Shown: in pieces, positions 1 to 8,387 of the stretch
Numbering within the stretch: the stretch's first letter is position 1
How the letters are laid out: each line of letters starts with the position of its first letter
DNA from: Gammaproteobacteria bacterium
GTDB lineage: Bacteria; Pseudomonadota; Gammaproteobacteria; Burkholderiales; Rhodocyclaceae
NCBI GenBank assembly: GCA_029289235.1
Contig: JARFTZ010000001.1
Location: 1-64,000, forward strand
Direction: 5' to 3'
Length of the DNA stretch: 64,000 bases
Made by a program: the position numbers and the translations under genes
Notes under the pieces: model-generated
What the model was told of the DNA's origin: nothing
What the model saw: the letters and a program-made list of their open reading frames with translations, nothing else
Databases searched by the model: none

Positions 1-141
1 GAGATGGTGATGCCGGGAGACAACGTGCAGATGACGGTGAAGCTGATTTGCCCGATCGCGATGGAAGAAGGTCTGCGCTTCGCCATCCGTGAAGGTGGCC
101 GCACCGTCGGCGCCGGCGTCGTCGCCAAAATTATCGAGTAA
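1..141 (+). CDS. tuf: Elongation factor Tu, C-terminal fragment
   Basis: The reading frame is open from base 1 and ends with TAA at 139-141, giving the last 46 residues of a protein that begins outside the window. The text runs [11 protein letters not shown], then [20 protein letters not shown], the highly conserved end of the third (beta-barrel) domain of EF-Tu. EF-Tu is the GTPase that delivers aminoacyl-tRNA to the ribosome. Its position 54 bases before rpsJ matches the str-S10 arrangement (rpsL-rpsG-fusA-tuf-rpsJ) known from betaproteobacteria. The GTPase domain is not visible here, so only the identity of the C-terminus is certain. Confidence 0.97.
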   Translation, partial: EMVMPGDNVQMTVKLICPIAMEEGLRFAIREGGRTVGAGVVAKIIE

Positions 142-154
142 CGATTCATCCCCG

Positions 155-172
155 GGCGGGGAGGTCCCCGCC
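155..172 (+). other. GC-rich hairpin between tuf and rpsJ
   Basis: A perfect 7-bp stem, GGCGGGG (155-161) with CCCCGCC (166-172), closes a 4-base loop 14 bases after the tuf stop. It is followed by TGATCGCTCTTT rather than a clean T-run, so it is at best a weak terminator. It could instead be an RNA processing or stability element that sets the ratio of tuf to downstream ribosomal transcripts. The structure is seen directly; the role is inferred. Confidence 0.45.
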
Positions 173-195
173 TGATCGCTCTTTGGAATCAGAAA

Positions 196-507
196 ATGCA
201 AAACCAAAAAATTCGTATTCGGTTGAAGGCGTTTGACTACCGCCTCATTGATCAGTCCGCGCTCGAAATCGTTGAGACAGCCAAGCGAACCGGCGCAGTT
301 GTCCGGGGGCCGGTGCCTTTGCCGACACGCGTGCAACGCTTTGATGTTTTGCGTTCACCTCACGTCAACAAAACGTCGCGTGACCAATTCGAGATTCGTA
401 CGCATCTCCGCTTGATGGACATCATTGATCCGACCGACAAGACCGTCGATGCGTTGATGAAGTTGGATCTTCCGGCGGGTGTTGACGTCGAAATTAAGTT
501 GCAGTAA
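196..507 (+). CDS. rpsJ: 30S ribosomal protein S10
   Basis: The gene encodes 103 residues, the normal length for uS10, with the family signatures IRIRLKAFD near the N-terminus, GPVPLPT in the middle and HLRLMDI towards the end. S10 is part of the head of the 30S subunit and also serves as NusE in transcription antitermination. The ATG at 196 has a GGA 9-11 bases upstream as a modest ribosome binding site. It lies between tuf and rplC, but 109 bases with their own promoter and a terminator-like hairpin separate it from rplC. It may therefore be transcribed mostly with tuf. Confidence 0.98.
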   Translation: MQNQKIRIRLKAFDYRLIDQSALEIVETAKRTGAVVRGPVPLPTRVQRFDVLRSPHVNKTSRDQFEIRTHLRLMDIIDPTDKTVDALMKLDLPAGVDVEIKLQ

Positions 508-528
508 GAGCTTCAAAGCGGCTATAAT
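499..528 (+). promoter_or_regulatory. Putative sigma-70 promoter ahead of rplC
   Basis: TTGCAG at 499-504 and a perfect TATAAT at 523-528 are separated by 18 bases. The -35 element overlaps the last codons of rpsJ. Transcription would start near 535, just before the hairpin at 542-565. This places a promoter inside what is usually drawn as one operon. The motif match is seen; activity is inferred. Confidence 0.65.
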
Positions 529-541
529 CGCCGACTTAGCC

Positions 542-571
542 GAGTGGCATCCATTGATGCCACTCATTTTT
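542..571 (+). terminator. Terminator/attenuator-like hairpin in the rplC leader
   Basis: A perfect 9-bp stem, GAGTGGCAT (542-550) paired with ATGCCACTC (557-565), closes a 6-base loop and is followed by ATTTTTGTTTG. It begins about 7 bases after the predicted start of the promoter at 499-528, so it cannot simply end the rpsJ message. It would also stop or attenuate transcripts starting from that promoter. An attenuation role is inferred by analogy with the L4-controlled S10 leader of Escherichia coli, which lies upstream of rpsJ there. Confidence 0.6.
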
Positions 572-581
572 GTTTGTACTC

Positions 582-601
582 GCCGGCCAATCGTAGCCGG
601 C
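582..601 (+). promoter_or_regulatory. rplC: Hairpin directly upstream of the rplC ribosome binding site
   Basis: GCCGGC (582-587) pairs with GCCGGC (596-601) around an 8-base loop. The stem ends 2 bases before the AGAGGAG ribosome binding site of rplC. With the terminator-like stem at 542-565 it makes a two-hairpin leader, the kind of layout used for feedback control of ribosomal protein operons. No protein-binding motif can be verified by eye. Confidence 0.4.
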
Positions 602-616
602 AAGAGGAGAATAACC

Positions 617-1261
617 ATGAGTCTAGGCCTTGTAGGGCGCAAGGTCGGCATGACGCGTATCTTTACCGACGACGGTGCGTCCGTCCCGGTGACGGTTCTC
701 GATATGTCGAACAATCGTGTCGCCCAGATCAAAACGCCGGAGTGCGATGGCTATGTGTCCGTTCAGGTTGCCTTCGGCAAGCGGCGGGCCTCTCGCGTCA
801 GCAAGCCTTTGGCGGGGCATCTTGCCAAGGCGGGTGTTGAGGCAGGTGAGTTGTTGAAGGAATTCGTTTTGTCGTCCGAGGAGGTTTTCTCGCTCAAGCC
901 CGGGGATCAAATCAGTGTGTCGATCTTTGCGGTTGGACAAAAGGTCGATGTGACCGGGCGGACAATCGGCAAAGGCTTCGCTGGCGGAATCAAGCGGCAT
1001 CACTTTAGTTCACAGCGCGCGTCGCACGGTAACTCGGTGTCGCACAATGCGCCGGGTTCTATCGGTATGAATCAGGATCCGGGGCGTGTGTTCCCGGGTA
1101 AGCGGATGGCGGGGCACCTTGGTGACGTCAAGCGCACGCAGCAAAATCTGGAAGTCGTTCGGGTGGATGTCGAGCGGCAGTTGTTGTTGGTGAAGGGCGC
1201 AGTTCCGGGCTCCAAGGGGTCGGATCTGGTTGTGCGTCCGGCTGTGAAGGCGGGGGCGTAA
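617..1261 (+). CDS. rplC: 50S ribosomal protein L3
   Basis: The gene encodes 214 residues starting [16 protein letters not shown], the conserved uL3 opening. The [13 protein letters not shown] and [15 protein letters not shown] segments are the loop that reaches toward the peptidyl transferase centre, where the family carries a methylated glutamine. The reading frame is open further upstream to about 479, but the ATG at 617 is chosen because AGAGGAG (604-610) precedes it and the protein then begins exactly where the family begins. The stop TAA shares its last base with the ATG of rplD, which suggests translational coupling. Confidence 0.97.
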   Translation: MSLGLVGRKVGMTRIFTDDGASVPVTVLDMSNNRVAQIKTPECDGYVSVQVAFGKRRASRVSKPLAGHLAKAGVEAGELLKEFVLSSEEVFSLKPGDQISVSIFAVGQKVDVTGRTIGKGFAGGIKRHHFSSQRASHGNSVSHNAPGSIGMNQDPGRVFPGKRMAGHLGDVKRTQQNLEVVRVDVERQLLLVKGAVPGSKGSDLVVRPAVKAGA

Positions 1262-1881
1262 TGGAACTCAAGCTGATTAATGAGCAGGGCCAGGAAGCCA
1301 GTCGTCTGCAGGCGTCAGATGTTCTCTTTGGGCGTGAGTACAATGAGGCTCTGGTGCATCAAGTCGTTGTTGCCTACCAGGCTAACGCACGGAGTGGCAA
1401 TCGCGCTCAGAAGGATCGTGGGCAGGTAAAACACACCACAGCGAAACCGTTCCGTCAGAAGGGTACGGGGCGCGCGCGCGCCGGTATGTCGTCGTCGCCG
1501 TTGTGGCGTGGCGGTGGTCGTATTTTCCCCAATTCGCCGGACGAGAATTTCAGCCAGAAGCTGAATAAGAAAATGTACCGCGCGGGTGTCGCGTCGATCC
1601 TTTCGCAATTGGTGCGGGAAGACCGGTTGGCGGTCGTTGACAGTATTTCCGTCGATGCGCCAAAGACGAAGCTGTTTGCGCAAAAGATCAAAGGTATGGG
1701 TTATGAGTCGGTGCTCGTCGTGACCGATCGGCTGGAGGAGAATGTTTTTCTCGCCTCGCGTAACCTGCCGAACGTGCTGGTTTTGGAGGTGAACGAGGCT
1801 GATCCAGTGTCGCTGATTCGTTTCCCCAAGGTTCTGATGACGAAAGGCGCCGTCGCCAAATTCGAGGAGATTCTGGGATGA
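1261..1881 (+). CDS. rplD: 50S ribosomal protein L4
   Basis: The gene encodes 206 residues with the long basic uL4 loop around [19 protein letters not shown] and GGGRIFPN that lines the exit tunnel. In enterobacteria L4 also represses its own operon through the S10 leader. Whether it does so here is unknown, although the leader hairpins ahead of rplC make it the natural candidate. The gene overlaps rplC by one base (TAATG) and rplW by four (ATGA), so the three are probably translated in a coupled way. Confidence 0.97.
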   Translation: MELKLINEQGQEASRLQASDVLFGREYNEALVHQVVVAYQANARSGNRAQKDRGQVKHTTAKPFRQKGTGRARAGMSSSPLWRGGGRIFPNSPDENFSQKLNKKMYRAGVASILSQLVREDRLAVVDSISVDAPKTKLFAQKIKGMGYESVLVVTDRLEENVFLASRNLPNVLVLEVNEADPVSLIRFPKVLMTKGAVAKFEEILG

Positions 1882-2180
1882 ATCAACAGCGTTTGATGCA
1901 AGTATTGCTCGCGCCTCAGATTTCTGAGAAAGCGACTCATGTTGCCGACAAGCACGAGCAGGTAATTTTCCGGGTTGCGCCGGATGCAACGAAGCTGGAG
2001 GTCAAGGCTGCTGTTGAGTTGTTGTTCAAGGTCGGCGTGGAATCGGTTCAGGTCGCTAATGTCAAAGGCAAGAAAAAGCGCTTTGGTCGCAACATGGGTT
2101 GCCGGAAGAGTTGGAAAAAAGCGTATGTGTGCTTGAAGCCGGGGCAAGAAATCAATTTTGTTGATGGAGGGGCTGTGTAA
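1878..2180 (+). CDS. rplW: 50S ribosomal protein L23
   Basis: The gene encodes 100 residues of uL23, recognised from [13 protein letters not shown] at the N-terminus and [10 protein letters not shown] in the extended basic loop. L23 sits at the mouth of the exit tunnel and is the docking site for trigger factor and SRP. It overlaps rplD by 4 bases and shares one base with the start of rplB. The length matches the family and nothing looks unusual. Confidence 0.97.
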   Translation: MNQQRLMQVLLAPQISEKATHVADKHEQVIFRVAPDATKLEVKAAVELLFKVGVESVQVANVKGKKKRFGRNMGCRKSWKKAYVCLKPGQEINFVDGGAV

Positions 2181-3007
2181 TGGCGCTCATCAAAGTCAAG
2201 CCGACTTCTCCCGGTCGTCGTGCGGTGGTCAAGGTTGTTAACCCTGGTCTTCACAAGGGTGCGCCCTACGCTGCCTTAGTGGAATCTCAGTCCAAGAATG
2301 CGGGGCGTAACAACAACGGCCGTGTAACCACTCGGCATCAGGGCGGTGGGCATAAGCAGCACTATCGTTTGATTGATTTCAAGCGCAATAAGGACGGAGT
2401 GCCGGCGAAGGTCGAGCGTATCGAGTACGACCCGAACCGCACGGCCAATATCGCCCTGCTCTGTTACGCCGACGGCGAGCGCCGCTATGTGATTGCGCCA
2501 AAAGGCATGGTGGTGGGGCAACAGGTTGTTAGCGGATCCGAGGCCCCGATCAAGGCCGGGAATGCGCTGCCGATTCGCAATATCCCCGTGGGTACGACGA
2601 TTCATTGTGTTGAAATGATCCCCGGGAAAGGTGCGCAGCTTGCGCGCTCGGCTGGGACGTCGGCTCAGTTGCTGGCTCGGGAGGGAGTGTATGCGCAACT
2701 CCGCTTGCGCTCTGGCGAAATTCGCCGGGTGCATGTGGAGTGCCGTGCGACGATCGGAGAGGTTGGTAATGAAGAGCATAGCTTGCGCTCGATCGGGAAG
2801 GCTGGCGCAAACCGCTGGCGCGGAATTCGTCCGACCGTGCGTGGTGTGGTCATGAACCCGGTTGATCACCCGCACGGCGGGGGCGAAGGCCGGACCGCTT
2901 CGGGTATGCCGCAGGTCACTCCGTGGGGTCAAAAGACCAAGGGGTATCGTACCCGCAGCAACAAGCGTACGACCTCGATGATCGTGCAGCGCCGTCATAA
3001 ACGCTAA
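2180..3007 (+). CDS. rplB: 50S ribosomal protein L2
   Basis: The gene encodes 275 residues, typical for uL2. The protein shows [14 protein letters not shown] at the start, [17 protein letters not shown] in the RNA-binding region and the C-terminal [18 protein letters not shown] motif with the conserved histidine implicated in subunit association and peptidyl transfer. It starts at an ATG overlapping the rplW stop (TAATG). It is followed after 13 bases by rpsS. Confidence 0.98.
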   Translation: MALIKVKPTSPGRRAVVKVVNPGLHKGAPYAALVESQSKNAGRNNNGRVTTRHQGGGHKQHYRLIDFKRNKDGVPAKVERIEYDPNRTANIALLCYADGERRYVIAPKGMVVGQQVVSGSEAPIKAGNALPIRNIPVGTTIHCVEMIPGKGAQLARSAGTSAQLLAREGVYAQLRLRSGEIRRVHVECRATIGEVGNEEHSLRSIGKAGANRWRGIRPTVRGVVMNPVDHPHGGGEGRTASGMPQVTPWGQKTKGYRTRSNKRTTSMIVQRRHKR

Positions 3008-3020
3008 GGGATAGAGAACT

Positions 3021-3296
3021 ATGGGACGTTCCATTAAAAAGGGCCCGTTTGTCGATGCCCACCTGCTGAAGAAAGTCGAGGCCGTTCGCGCAACGAGCGA
3101 CAAGCGCCCGATCAAGACCTGGTCACGCCGCTCCACCGTCCTCCCCGATTTCGTGGGTTTGACGATTGCAGTGCATAACGGCAAACAGCATATTCCCGTT
3201 TATGTCACGGAAAACATGGTTGGGCACAAGCTGGGAGAATTCTCGCTGACCCGTACATTCAAGGGTCATACCGCCGGCAAGAAGGCTAAGAAGTAA
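3021..3296 (+). CDS. rpsS: 30S ribosomal protein S19
   Basis: The gene encodes 91 residues starting [12 protein letters not shown], the invariant uS19 opening, and containing [14 protein letters not shown] and [14 protein letters not shown]19 forms a complex with S13 in the head of the 30S subunit near the A-site tRNA. GGGATAGAG lies 5-13 bases upstream of the ATG as ribosome binding site. The length is normal, and the next gene follows at once. Confidence 0.98.
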   Translation: MGRSIKKGPFVDAHLLKKVEAVRATSDKRPIKTWSRRSTVLPDFVGLTIAVHNGKQHIPVYVTENMVGHKLGEFSLTRTFKGHTAGKKAKK

Positions 3297-3306
3297 AGGA
3301 ATGGAT

Positions 3307-3636
3307 ATGGAAACACGTGCTATTTTGCGCGGCGTTCGGCTCTCCGACCAAAAGGGTCGGTTGATCGCCGACCAGATCCGCGGATTGCCGGTTGATAAGG
3401 CGCTCAATATTTTGACGTTCAGTCCAAAAAAGGGCGCCGGTATCATGAAGAAGGTGCTTGAGTCGGCTATTGCAAATGCTGAACACAATGATGGCGCAGA
3501 CATTGACGAACTGAAGGTGAAAAGCGTGTACGTCGAAAAGGGCATGGTTCTGAAGCGCTTTACAGCCCGCGCCAAGGGGCGTGGCAACAGGATCGTCAAG
3601 CCGACCTGTCATATCTTCTTGACCGTCGGAAATTAA
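3307..3636 (+). CDS. rplV: 50S ribosomal protein L22
   Basis: The gene encodes 109 residues starting [19 protein letters not shown], and ending with [18 protein letters not shown]. The uL22 beta-hairpin that lines the exit tunnel is present ([19 protein letters not shown]). There are two in-frame ATGs, at 3301 and 3307. The AAGGA at 3296-3300 directly abuts the first, leaving no spacer, and is 6 bases from the second. METRA is also the family-like N-terminus, so 3307 is preferred. Confidence 0.95.
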   Translation: METRAILRGVRLSDQKGRLIADQIRGLPVDKALNILTFSPKKGAGIMKKVLESAIANAEHNDGADIDELKVKSVYVEKGMVLKRFTARAKGRGNRIVKPTCHIFLTVGN

Positions 3637-3645
3637 GGAAGAGAA

Positions 3646-4500
3646 ATGGGACAGAAAATTCATCCGACCGGCTTTCGGTTATCTGTAACGCGCGATTGGT
3701 CGTCGCGCTGGTACGCCAACAGCAAGAACTACTCGACGATGTTGAATGAGGACGTTCAGGTTCGCGACTATCTCAAGGCAAAGCTGAAGCACGCGTCCGT
3801 CGGGCGTGTCTTGATCGAGCGCCCCGCGAGGAACGCCCGTGTGACGGTTTTCTCCGCTCGCCCTGGTGTGGTCATCGGAAAAAAAGGCGAAGATATAGAT
3901 CAGTTGCGCTCGGCACTGCAAAACATCATGCGCGTCCCGGTGCACGTCAGCATCGAAGAAATTCGCAAGCCAGAGCTCGATGCTCAACTTATTGCGGATT
4001 CTATTACGCAACAGCTAGAAAAGCGGATCATGTTCCGGCGTGCAATGAAGCGCGCAATGCAGAACGCGATGCGGCTAGGTGCGCAAGGGATCAAGATCAT
4101 GAGTTCCGGTCGGCTTAACGGGGCTGAGATCGCGCGTCGTGAATGGTATCGTGAGGGGCGTGTTCCGCTGCATACCTTGCGCGCGGATATCGATTATGCA
4201 ACTTCCGAGGCGCTCACCACGTACGGCATTATCGGCGTCAAGGTGTGGGTGTTCAAGGGTGAGGTTCTCAATCGGGACGAGGCAGCCGATGGCGCGGCGC
4301 CCGAGTCTAACCTCTCCGAAGAACCGGGGCGTAAACCGCGGCGCGTGACCAAGCCGGGCAGTGAGCCGGAGCGTGCAAAACGCGCTGTGAAGGGCAAGGC
4401 TGAGGCGACGGTAGATGGAGTAAGCGCCGATATCGCAGAATCAAAGGCGCCAGCGAAACGAGTAAGAAAGGCAGGAACGACTGATGCTGCAGCCAACTAG
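3646..4500 (+). CDS. rpsC: 30S ribosomal protein S3 with a long C-terminal extension
   Basis: The gene encodes 284 residues against 233 in Escherichia coli. The N-terminal and KH parts are standard: [12 protein letters not shown], then the KH motif [14 protein letters not shown], then the C-terminal domain with [21 protein letters not shown]3 forms the mRNA entry site and its helicase activity. From about residue 212 a 70-residue tail rich in Lys, Arg, Ala, Glu and Pro follows with no clear fold, probably disordered. The last 17 bases overlap the start of rplP. Extended S3 tails occur in other betaproteobacteria. Confidence 0.96.
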   Translation: MGQKIHPTGFRLSVTRDWSSRWYANSKNYSTMLNEDVQVRDYLKAKLKHASVGRVLIERPARNARVTVFSARPGVVIGKKGEDIDQLRSALQNIMRVPVHVSIEEIRKPELDAQLIADSITQQLEKRIMFRRAMKRAMQNAMRLGAQGIKIMSSGRLNGAEIARREWYREGRVPLHTLRADIDYATSEALTTYGIIGVKVWVFKGEVLNRDEAADGAAPESNLSEEPGRKPRRVTKPGSEPERAKRAVKGKAEATVDGVSADIAESKAPAKRVRKAGTTDAAAN

Positions 4501-4897
4501 AAGGAAGTACCGCAAGGAGCAGAAAGGCCGGAATACCGGCTTGGCTACTCGTGGAGCGAAAGTGAGTTTCGGTGAATTCGGTCTTAAGGCCACCGGGCGT
4601 GGTCGTTTGACTGCTCGCCAGATTGAGGCGGCGCGTCGCGCGATGACCCGGCATATCAAGCGGGGTGGCCGGATCTGGATACGAATTTTCCCGGACAAGC
4701 CGATCTCCAAAAAGCCTGCCGAAGTGCGCATGGGGAACGGTAAAGGTAACCCGGAGTACTACGTCGCCGAGATTCAGCCTGGAAAAGTTCTGTATGAAAT
4801 GGACGGCGTCGCGGAAGCGTTGGCCCGTGAAGCCTTCGCACTTGCGGCTGCGAAGCTTCCGATCCCCACGACTTTTGTAACCCGAATCGTAGGGTGA
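4484..4897 (+). CDS. rplP: 50S ribosomal protein L16
   Basis: The gene encodes 137 residues starting [17 protein letters not shown], exactly as uL16 begins, and containing [18 protein letters not shown] and [14 protein letters not shown]16 organises the A-site region of the 50S subunit. Its ATG lies inside the extended 3' end of rpsC (17-base overlap), with AGGA a few bases upstream also inside rpsC. This implies coupled translation. The start is fixed by family similarity. Confidence 0.97.
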   Translation: MLQPTRRKYRKEQKGRNTGLATRGAKVSFGEFGLKATGRGRLTARQIEAARRAMTRHIKRGGRIWIRIFPDKPISKKPAEVRMGNGKGNPEYYVAEIQPGKVLYEMDGVAEALAREAFALAAAKLPIPTTFVTRIVG

Positions 4898-4900
4898 AAT

Positions 4901-5095
4901 ATGAAAGCCAGTGAACTTAGAGCTAAGAGCGTCGAAGAGCTTAATGCCGAGCTTTTGGAGCTTCTGAAGGCGCAATTTAACTTGCGCATGCAGAAAGCAA
5001 CGCAACAGTTGAGCAACCTGAGCCAGATTGGCAAGGTACGGCGGGATATCGCGCGCGTGCGCACTCTTCTTCGTGAAAAGGCGGTGCAACAATGA
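4901..5095 (+). CDS. rpmC: 50S ribosomal protein L29
   Basis: The gene encodes 64 residues with the two-helix hairpin typical of uL29: [18 protein letters not shown], then [12 protein letters not shown], then [15 protein letters not shown]. The protein lies near the exit tunnel next to L23. It starts 3 bases after rplP and its stop overlaps the ATG of rpsQ (ATGA). Confidence 0.97.
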   Translation: MKASELRAKSVEELNAELLELLKAQFNLRMQKATQQLSNLSQIGKVRRDIARVRTLLREKAVQQ

Positions 5096-5355
5096 GCCAA
5101 GATATAAGAAGACGTACCCTTATTGGGCGCGTAGTAAGCGACAAGATGGACAAGACCGTGACAGTATTGGTCGAGCGTCGCGTGAAGCACCCTATTTACG
5201 ACAAGATCATCGTGCGCTCAAAGAAATATCATGCGCAGAATGATGACAACCAGGCAAAGGCCGGCGATCTCGTTGAAATCCAGGAGGGGCGGCCGCTATC
5301 GAAAACAAAATCCTGGACGGTCGTCAAGCTGGTTGAAAAAGCAGTTGCAATTTAG
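5092..5355 (+). CDS. rpsQ: 30S ribosomal protein S17
   Basis: The gene encodes 87 residues of uS17 with the oligonucleotide-binding fold motifs [27 protein letters not shown] and [18 protein letters not shown]. It binds 16S rRNA early in 30S assembly. It overlaps rpmC by 4 bases and is the last gene before the 124-base gap that contains a promoter, so it closes the S10 operon proper. Confidence 0.97.
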   Translation: MSQDIRRRTLIGRVVSDKMDKTVTVLVERRVKHPIYDKIIVRSKKYHAQNDDNQAKAGDLVEIQEGRPLSKTKSWTVVKLVEKAVAI

Positions 5356-5357
5356 TC

Positions 5358-5385
5358 TTGTGCTTCCGTTGGAATAGGGTATAAT
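5358..5385 (+). promoter_or_regulatory. Putative promoter at the S10/spc operon boundary
   Basis: TTGTGC (5358-5363) and a perfect TATAAT (5380-5385) are 16 bases apart, starting 2 bases after the rpsQ stop. This is the position where the spc operon promoter lies in Escherichia coli, ahead of rplN. Motifs are seen; activity is inferred. Confidence 0.65.
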
Positions 5386-5397
5386 CCCGATTCTTCG

Positions 5398-5422
5398 CGC
5401 CCGGCGAGTCACTTGCCGGGCG
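5398..5422 (+). promoter_or_regulatory. Hairpin in the rplN leader
   Basis: A perfect 8-bp stem, CGCCCGGC (5398-5405) with GCCGGGCG (5415-5422), closes a 9-base loop and is followed by TTTCTGCC. The T-run is too short for a confident terminator. It lies just after the predicted start of the promoter at 5358-5385, 57 bases before rplN. It could partly end the S10 message or control spc operon expression. Confidence 0.5.
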
Positions 5423-5479
5423 TTTCTGCCCTAAGGGTTCCAAGACTGACCGCGATAGCGGGTTAAGTTGGAGATATAA

Positions 5480-5848
5480 ATGATTCAGATGCAGACGGTT
5501 CTGGACGTCGCCGATAACACCGGTGCGCGTTCCGTGATGTGTATCAAGGTGCTCGGCGGCTCCAAGCGGCGCTATGCGAGTGTCGGTGATATTGTCAAGG
5601 TTAGTATCAAGGATGCGGCTCCGCGTGGTCGCGTCAAGAAGGGCGATGTTTATAACGCAGTCGTGGTGAGGACGGCGAAAGGTGTTCGTCGGCCTGACGG
5701 CTCCTTGGTGCGTTTTGACAACAACGCAGCGGTGCTCCTGAATAACAAGTTGGAGCCTATCGGAACCCGTATTTTTGGGCCTGTGACACGGGAGTTGCGT
5801 AGTGAGCGCTTCATGAAGATCGTGTCGTTGGCGCCGGAAGTGCTGTAA
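5480..5848 (+). CDS. rplN: 50S ribosomal protein L14
   Basis: The gene encodes 122 residues starting [19 protein letters not shown], the uL14 signature, followed by [21 protein letters not shown]14 contributes to intersubunit bridges with 16S rRNA. GGAGAT precedes the ATG as ribosome binding site. It is the first gene of the spc operon and has its own promoter region upstream. Confidence 0.98.
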   Translation: MIQMQTVLDVADNTGARSVMCIKVLGGSKRRYASVGDIVKVSIKDAAPRGRVKKGDVYNAVVVRTAKGVRRPDGSLVRFDNNAAVLLNNKLEPIGTRIFGPVTRELRSERFMKIVSLAPEVL

Positions 5849-5857
5849 GGGGGCGTT

Positions 5858-6175
5858 ATGGAGAAGATTCGTAAAGGCGATGAGGTGGTTGTTATCGCCG
5901 GCAAGGACAAGGGTAAGCGCGGCGCTGTTGTGCGGCGTGTTGATGACGAGCACGTGGTTGTCGAGGGTGTCAATCGCGTAAAGAAGCACGTCAAGCCCAA
6001 TCCGGTGAAAGGCGTTGTTGGGGGTGTGGTGGATAAGGACATGCCGCTGCATGTGTCTAATGTCGCGTTGTTTAATCCGGTGACAAAAAAGGCAGATCGA
6101 GTTGGCTTCAAGTTGCTTGAAGACGGAAAGAAGGTTCGCGTTTTCAAGTCAAATGGCGAGCAGGTCGGGGTATAG
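5858..6175 (+). CDS. rplX: 50S ribosomal protein L24
   Basis: The gene encodes 105 residues with the KOW motif [16 protein letters not shown] followed by [16 protein letters not shown], as in bacterial uL24. The protein initiates 50S assembly. It is 9 bases after rplN with GGGGG ahead of the ATG. The length is normal. Confidence 0.97.
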   Translation: MEKIRKGDEVVVIAGKDKGKRGAVVRRVDDEHVVVEGVNRVKKHVKPNPVKGVVGGVVDKDMPLHVSNVALFNPVTKKADRVGFKLLEDGKKVRVFKSNGEQVGV

Positions 6176-6183
6176 GAGCTGAC

Positions 6184-6723
6184 ATGGCGCGTTTGCTGGA
6201 CTATTACAAAAAATCAGTGGCTCCCGAGTTGGCCCAGAAGTTCGGGTACAAGTCGGTAATGGAGATTCCGCGTATCACTAAGATCACCCTGAATATGGGG
6301 GTGGGCGAAGCCGTTGCGGATAAGAAGGTTTTGGAGAACGCAGTGGCCGACATGACCAAAATTGCCGGTCAAAAGCCCGTTGTTACGAAATCGCGCAAAT
6401 CTATTGCCGGCTTCAAGATTCGTACCGGCTATCCGATCGGGTGCATGGTTACGCTTCGTGGTCCGAGGATGTTCGAATTTCTCGATCGGTTGGTTACGGT
6501 TGCCCTCCCGCGAGTCAGGGATTTCCGGGGTGTTTCGGGGAAAGGTTTCGACGGCCGCGGTAACTACAACATGGGCGTCAAAGAGCAGATTATTTTCCCG
6601 GAAATCGAGTACGACAAGATCGATGTGTTGCGTGGCATGAATATCAGTGTCACGACAACCGCTAAGACTGACGAAGAGGCGCGCGCTTTGCTTGCCGCCT
6701 TCAAATTCCCGTTCAAGAACTGA
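6184..6723 (+). CDS. rplE: 50S ribosomal protein L5
   Basis: The gene encodes 179 residues, the usual uL5 length, with [33 protein letters not shown] and [20 protein letters not shown]5 binds 5S rRNA in the central protuberance and contacts P-site tRNA. AGGAG precedes the ATG by about 6 bases and the gene lies within the spc operon. Confidence 0.98.
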   Translation: MARLLDYYKKSVAPELAQKFGYKSVMEIPRITKITLNMGVGEAVADKKVLENAVADMTKIAGQKPVVTKSRKSIAGFKIRTGYPIGCMVTLRGPRMFEFLDRLVTVALPRVRDFRGVSGKGFDGRGNYNMGVKEQIIFPEIEYDKIDVLRGMNISVTTTAKTDEEARALLAAFKFPFKN

Positions 6724-6730
6724 GGCTTAC

Positions 6731-7036
6731 ATGGCGAAACTAGCACTGATTAACCGTGAAGATAAGCGGCGCAAGTTGGTTGAGAAGTACGCGGCAAAGC
6801 GTGCTGACCTCTTGGCGATCATCGGTGATGTGTCCCGTTCAGAAGAGGAGCGGTTTGAGGCGCAGAAAAAGCTTCAGGCGCTTCCCAGGAACGCTAGTCC
6901 GGTTCGTTTGCGGAACCGTTGCAAAGTCACCGGGCGCCCGCGCGGAGTTTTCCGCAAGTTCGGGTTGGGGCGGAGCAAGCTCCGCGACTTCGTCATGCGT
7001 GGCGAAGTGCCCGGTATGACCAAGGCTAGCTGGTAA
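6731..7036 (+). CDS. rpsN: 30S ribosomal protein S14
   Basis: The gene encodes 101 residues beginning [19 protein letters not shown]. This is the long, zinc-independent form of uS14: the zinc-ribbon cysteine pairs of the short form are missing and only one cysteine remains, in [12 protein letters not shown]. The frame is open upstream into rplE, but the ATG at 6731, 7 bases after the rplE stop and with GAGG upstream, gives the family start. It acts in 30S head assembly. Confidence 0.97.
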   Translation: MAKLALINREDKRRKLVEKYAAKRADLLAIIGDVSRSEEERFEAQKKLQALPRNASPVRLRNRCKVTGRPRGVFRKFGLGRSKLRDFVMRGEVPGMTKASW

Positions 7037-7053
7037 GCAGGAGATTATACGAT

Positions 7054-7449
7054 ATGAGTATGAGCGATCCGATCAGCGATATGCTGACCCGCATCCGCAA
7101 TGCGCAGCTGGCCAACAAGCCGTCGGTTGCCATGCCTTCTTCCAAGGTAAAGATTGCCATCGTGAAGGTGCTGAAGGACGAAGGCTACGTCGAAGACTTC
7201 GTGGTTTCCGAGGGCGAAGGGAAGGCAACTTTGGAGGTCGTGCTGAAGTACTACGCAGGGCGGCCGGTGATAGAGAGAATCGATCGGGTATCGAAGCCTG
7301 GGTTGCGCATTTATAAGGGTGTCGGCGAGATACCGCGCGTGATGAATGGCCTCGGCGTGGCAATTGTTTCCACGCCGAAGGGGGTAATGACCGATCGCAA
7401 GGCACGCGCCAGCAATGTTGGTGGCGAAGTGCTCTGTATCGTCGCTTAA
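7054..7449 (+). CDS. rpsH: 30S ribosomal protein S8
   Basis: The gene encodes 131 residues, [18 protein letters not shown] at the start and [12 protein letters not shown] with GGEVLCIVA at the end, matching uS8. In Escherichia coli S8 represses the spc operon by binding near rplE. Two ATGs are possible, 7054 and 7060. AGGAG at 7039-7043 sits 10 bases from the first and 16 from the second, so 7054 is chosen. Confidence 0.96.
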   Translation: MSMSDPISDMLTRIRNAQLANKPSVAMPSSKVKIAIVKVLKDEGYVEDFVVSEGEGKATLEVVLKYYAGRPVIERIDRVSKPGLRIYKGVGEIPRVMNGLGVAIVSTPKGVMTDRKARASNVGGEVLCIVA

Positions 7450-7458
7450 GGGGAAGCT

Positions 7459-7992
7459 ATGTCCCGTGTTGCAAAGAATCCGATCGTACTCCCGCAGGGG
7501 GTCGAGGTTGTAATCGGTGGCCTCGATATTACGGTCAAAGGGCCGCTTGGTTCGATCAAGTGTGGCGTGAATCCCGCCGTTTCCGTTGTCAAGGAAGATC
7601 AATCATTGCTGTGCAAGCCTGTTGATGGCGTGCCGAATTCCAACGCGATGTCCGGTACGGTGCGCGCTATCCTCGCGAACATGGTGACCGGTGTTAGCAA
7701 AGGATTCGAGCGCAAGCTGACGCTGGTTGGTGTGGGCTATAGGGCGCAGGCGCAGGGCGATACGCTGAACCTGACTCTTGGGTTCTCGCATCCCGTTGCG
7801 CATAAAATGCCCGCCGGAGTCAAATGCGAGACTCCGACCCAGACGGAAGTTTTGATCAAGGGCGTTGATAAGCAGCAAGTCGGACAGGTGGCTGCGGAGG
7901 TTCGTGCTTACCGCCCGCCCGAGCCATACAAGGGCAAGGGTGTTCGTTATGCGGACGAAGTTATCGTCCTCAAGGAAACCAAGAAGAAATAA
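7459..7992 (+). CDS. rplF: 50S ribosomal protein L6
   Basis: The gene encodes 177 residues, the normal uL6 length. It opens [17 protein letters not shown] and carries [11 protein letters not shown] and the C-terminal [15 protein letters not shown] motif. It binds the sarcin-ricin region of 23S rRNA near the factor site. It is separated from rpsH by 9 bases with AGGGG as ribosome binding site. Confidence 0.98.
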   Translation: MSRVAKNPIVLPQGVEVVIGGLDITVKGPLGSIKCGVNPAVSVVKEDQSLLCKPVDGVPNSNAMSGTVRAILANMVTGVSKGFERKLTLVGVGYRAQAQGDTLNLTLGFSHPVAHKMPAGVKCETPTQTEVLIKGVDKQQVGQVAAEVRAYRPPEPYKGKGVRYADEVIVLKETKKK

Positions 7993-8001
7993 GGTGCTGA
8001 A

Positions 8002-8358
8002 ATGATTGACAAGAAACAGGCGCGTTTGCGTAGGGCCCGCAAAACCCGGGCCAAGATTGCCGAACTCAATGCCGTGCGCTTGTCCGTGCACCGGACGAAC
8101 TGCCATATTTATGCGCAGGTAATCTCGTCGTGCGGGTCGAAAGTCCTTGCCGCGGCTTCGACGCTTGAATGCGCCGTGCGTAAGGATGTCGCCAATGGCG
8201 GAAATTCGGCTGCTGCGGTGTTGGTGGGTAAATTGATTGCAGAGCGTGCCGCAAGTGCCGGCATCGAGCAGGTCGCCTTCGACCGTAGTGGCTACCAGTA
8301 CCACGGACGAGTCAAGGCGTTGGCTGAAGCAGCACGCGAAGCCGGCCTCAAGTTCTGA
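8002..8358 (+). CDS. rplR: 50S ribosomal protein L18
   Basis: The gene encodes 118 residues of uL18 with [15 protein letters not shown], and [24 protein letters not shown] at the C-terminus, the 5S rRNA-binding protein of the central protuberance. The basic N-terminal tail ([15 protein letters not shown]) is present. It lies within the spc operon, 9 bases after rplF. Confidence 0.97.
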   Translation: MIDKKQARLRRARKTRAKIAELNAVRLSVHRTNCHIYAQVISSCGSKVLAAASTLECAVRKDVANGGNSAAAVLVGKLIAERAASAGIEQVAFDRSGYQYHGRVKALAEAAREAGLKF

Positions 8359-8387
8359 TCGTGCCGGACATAGGATTGGAGTAAGTG

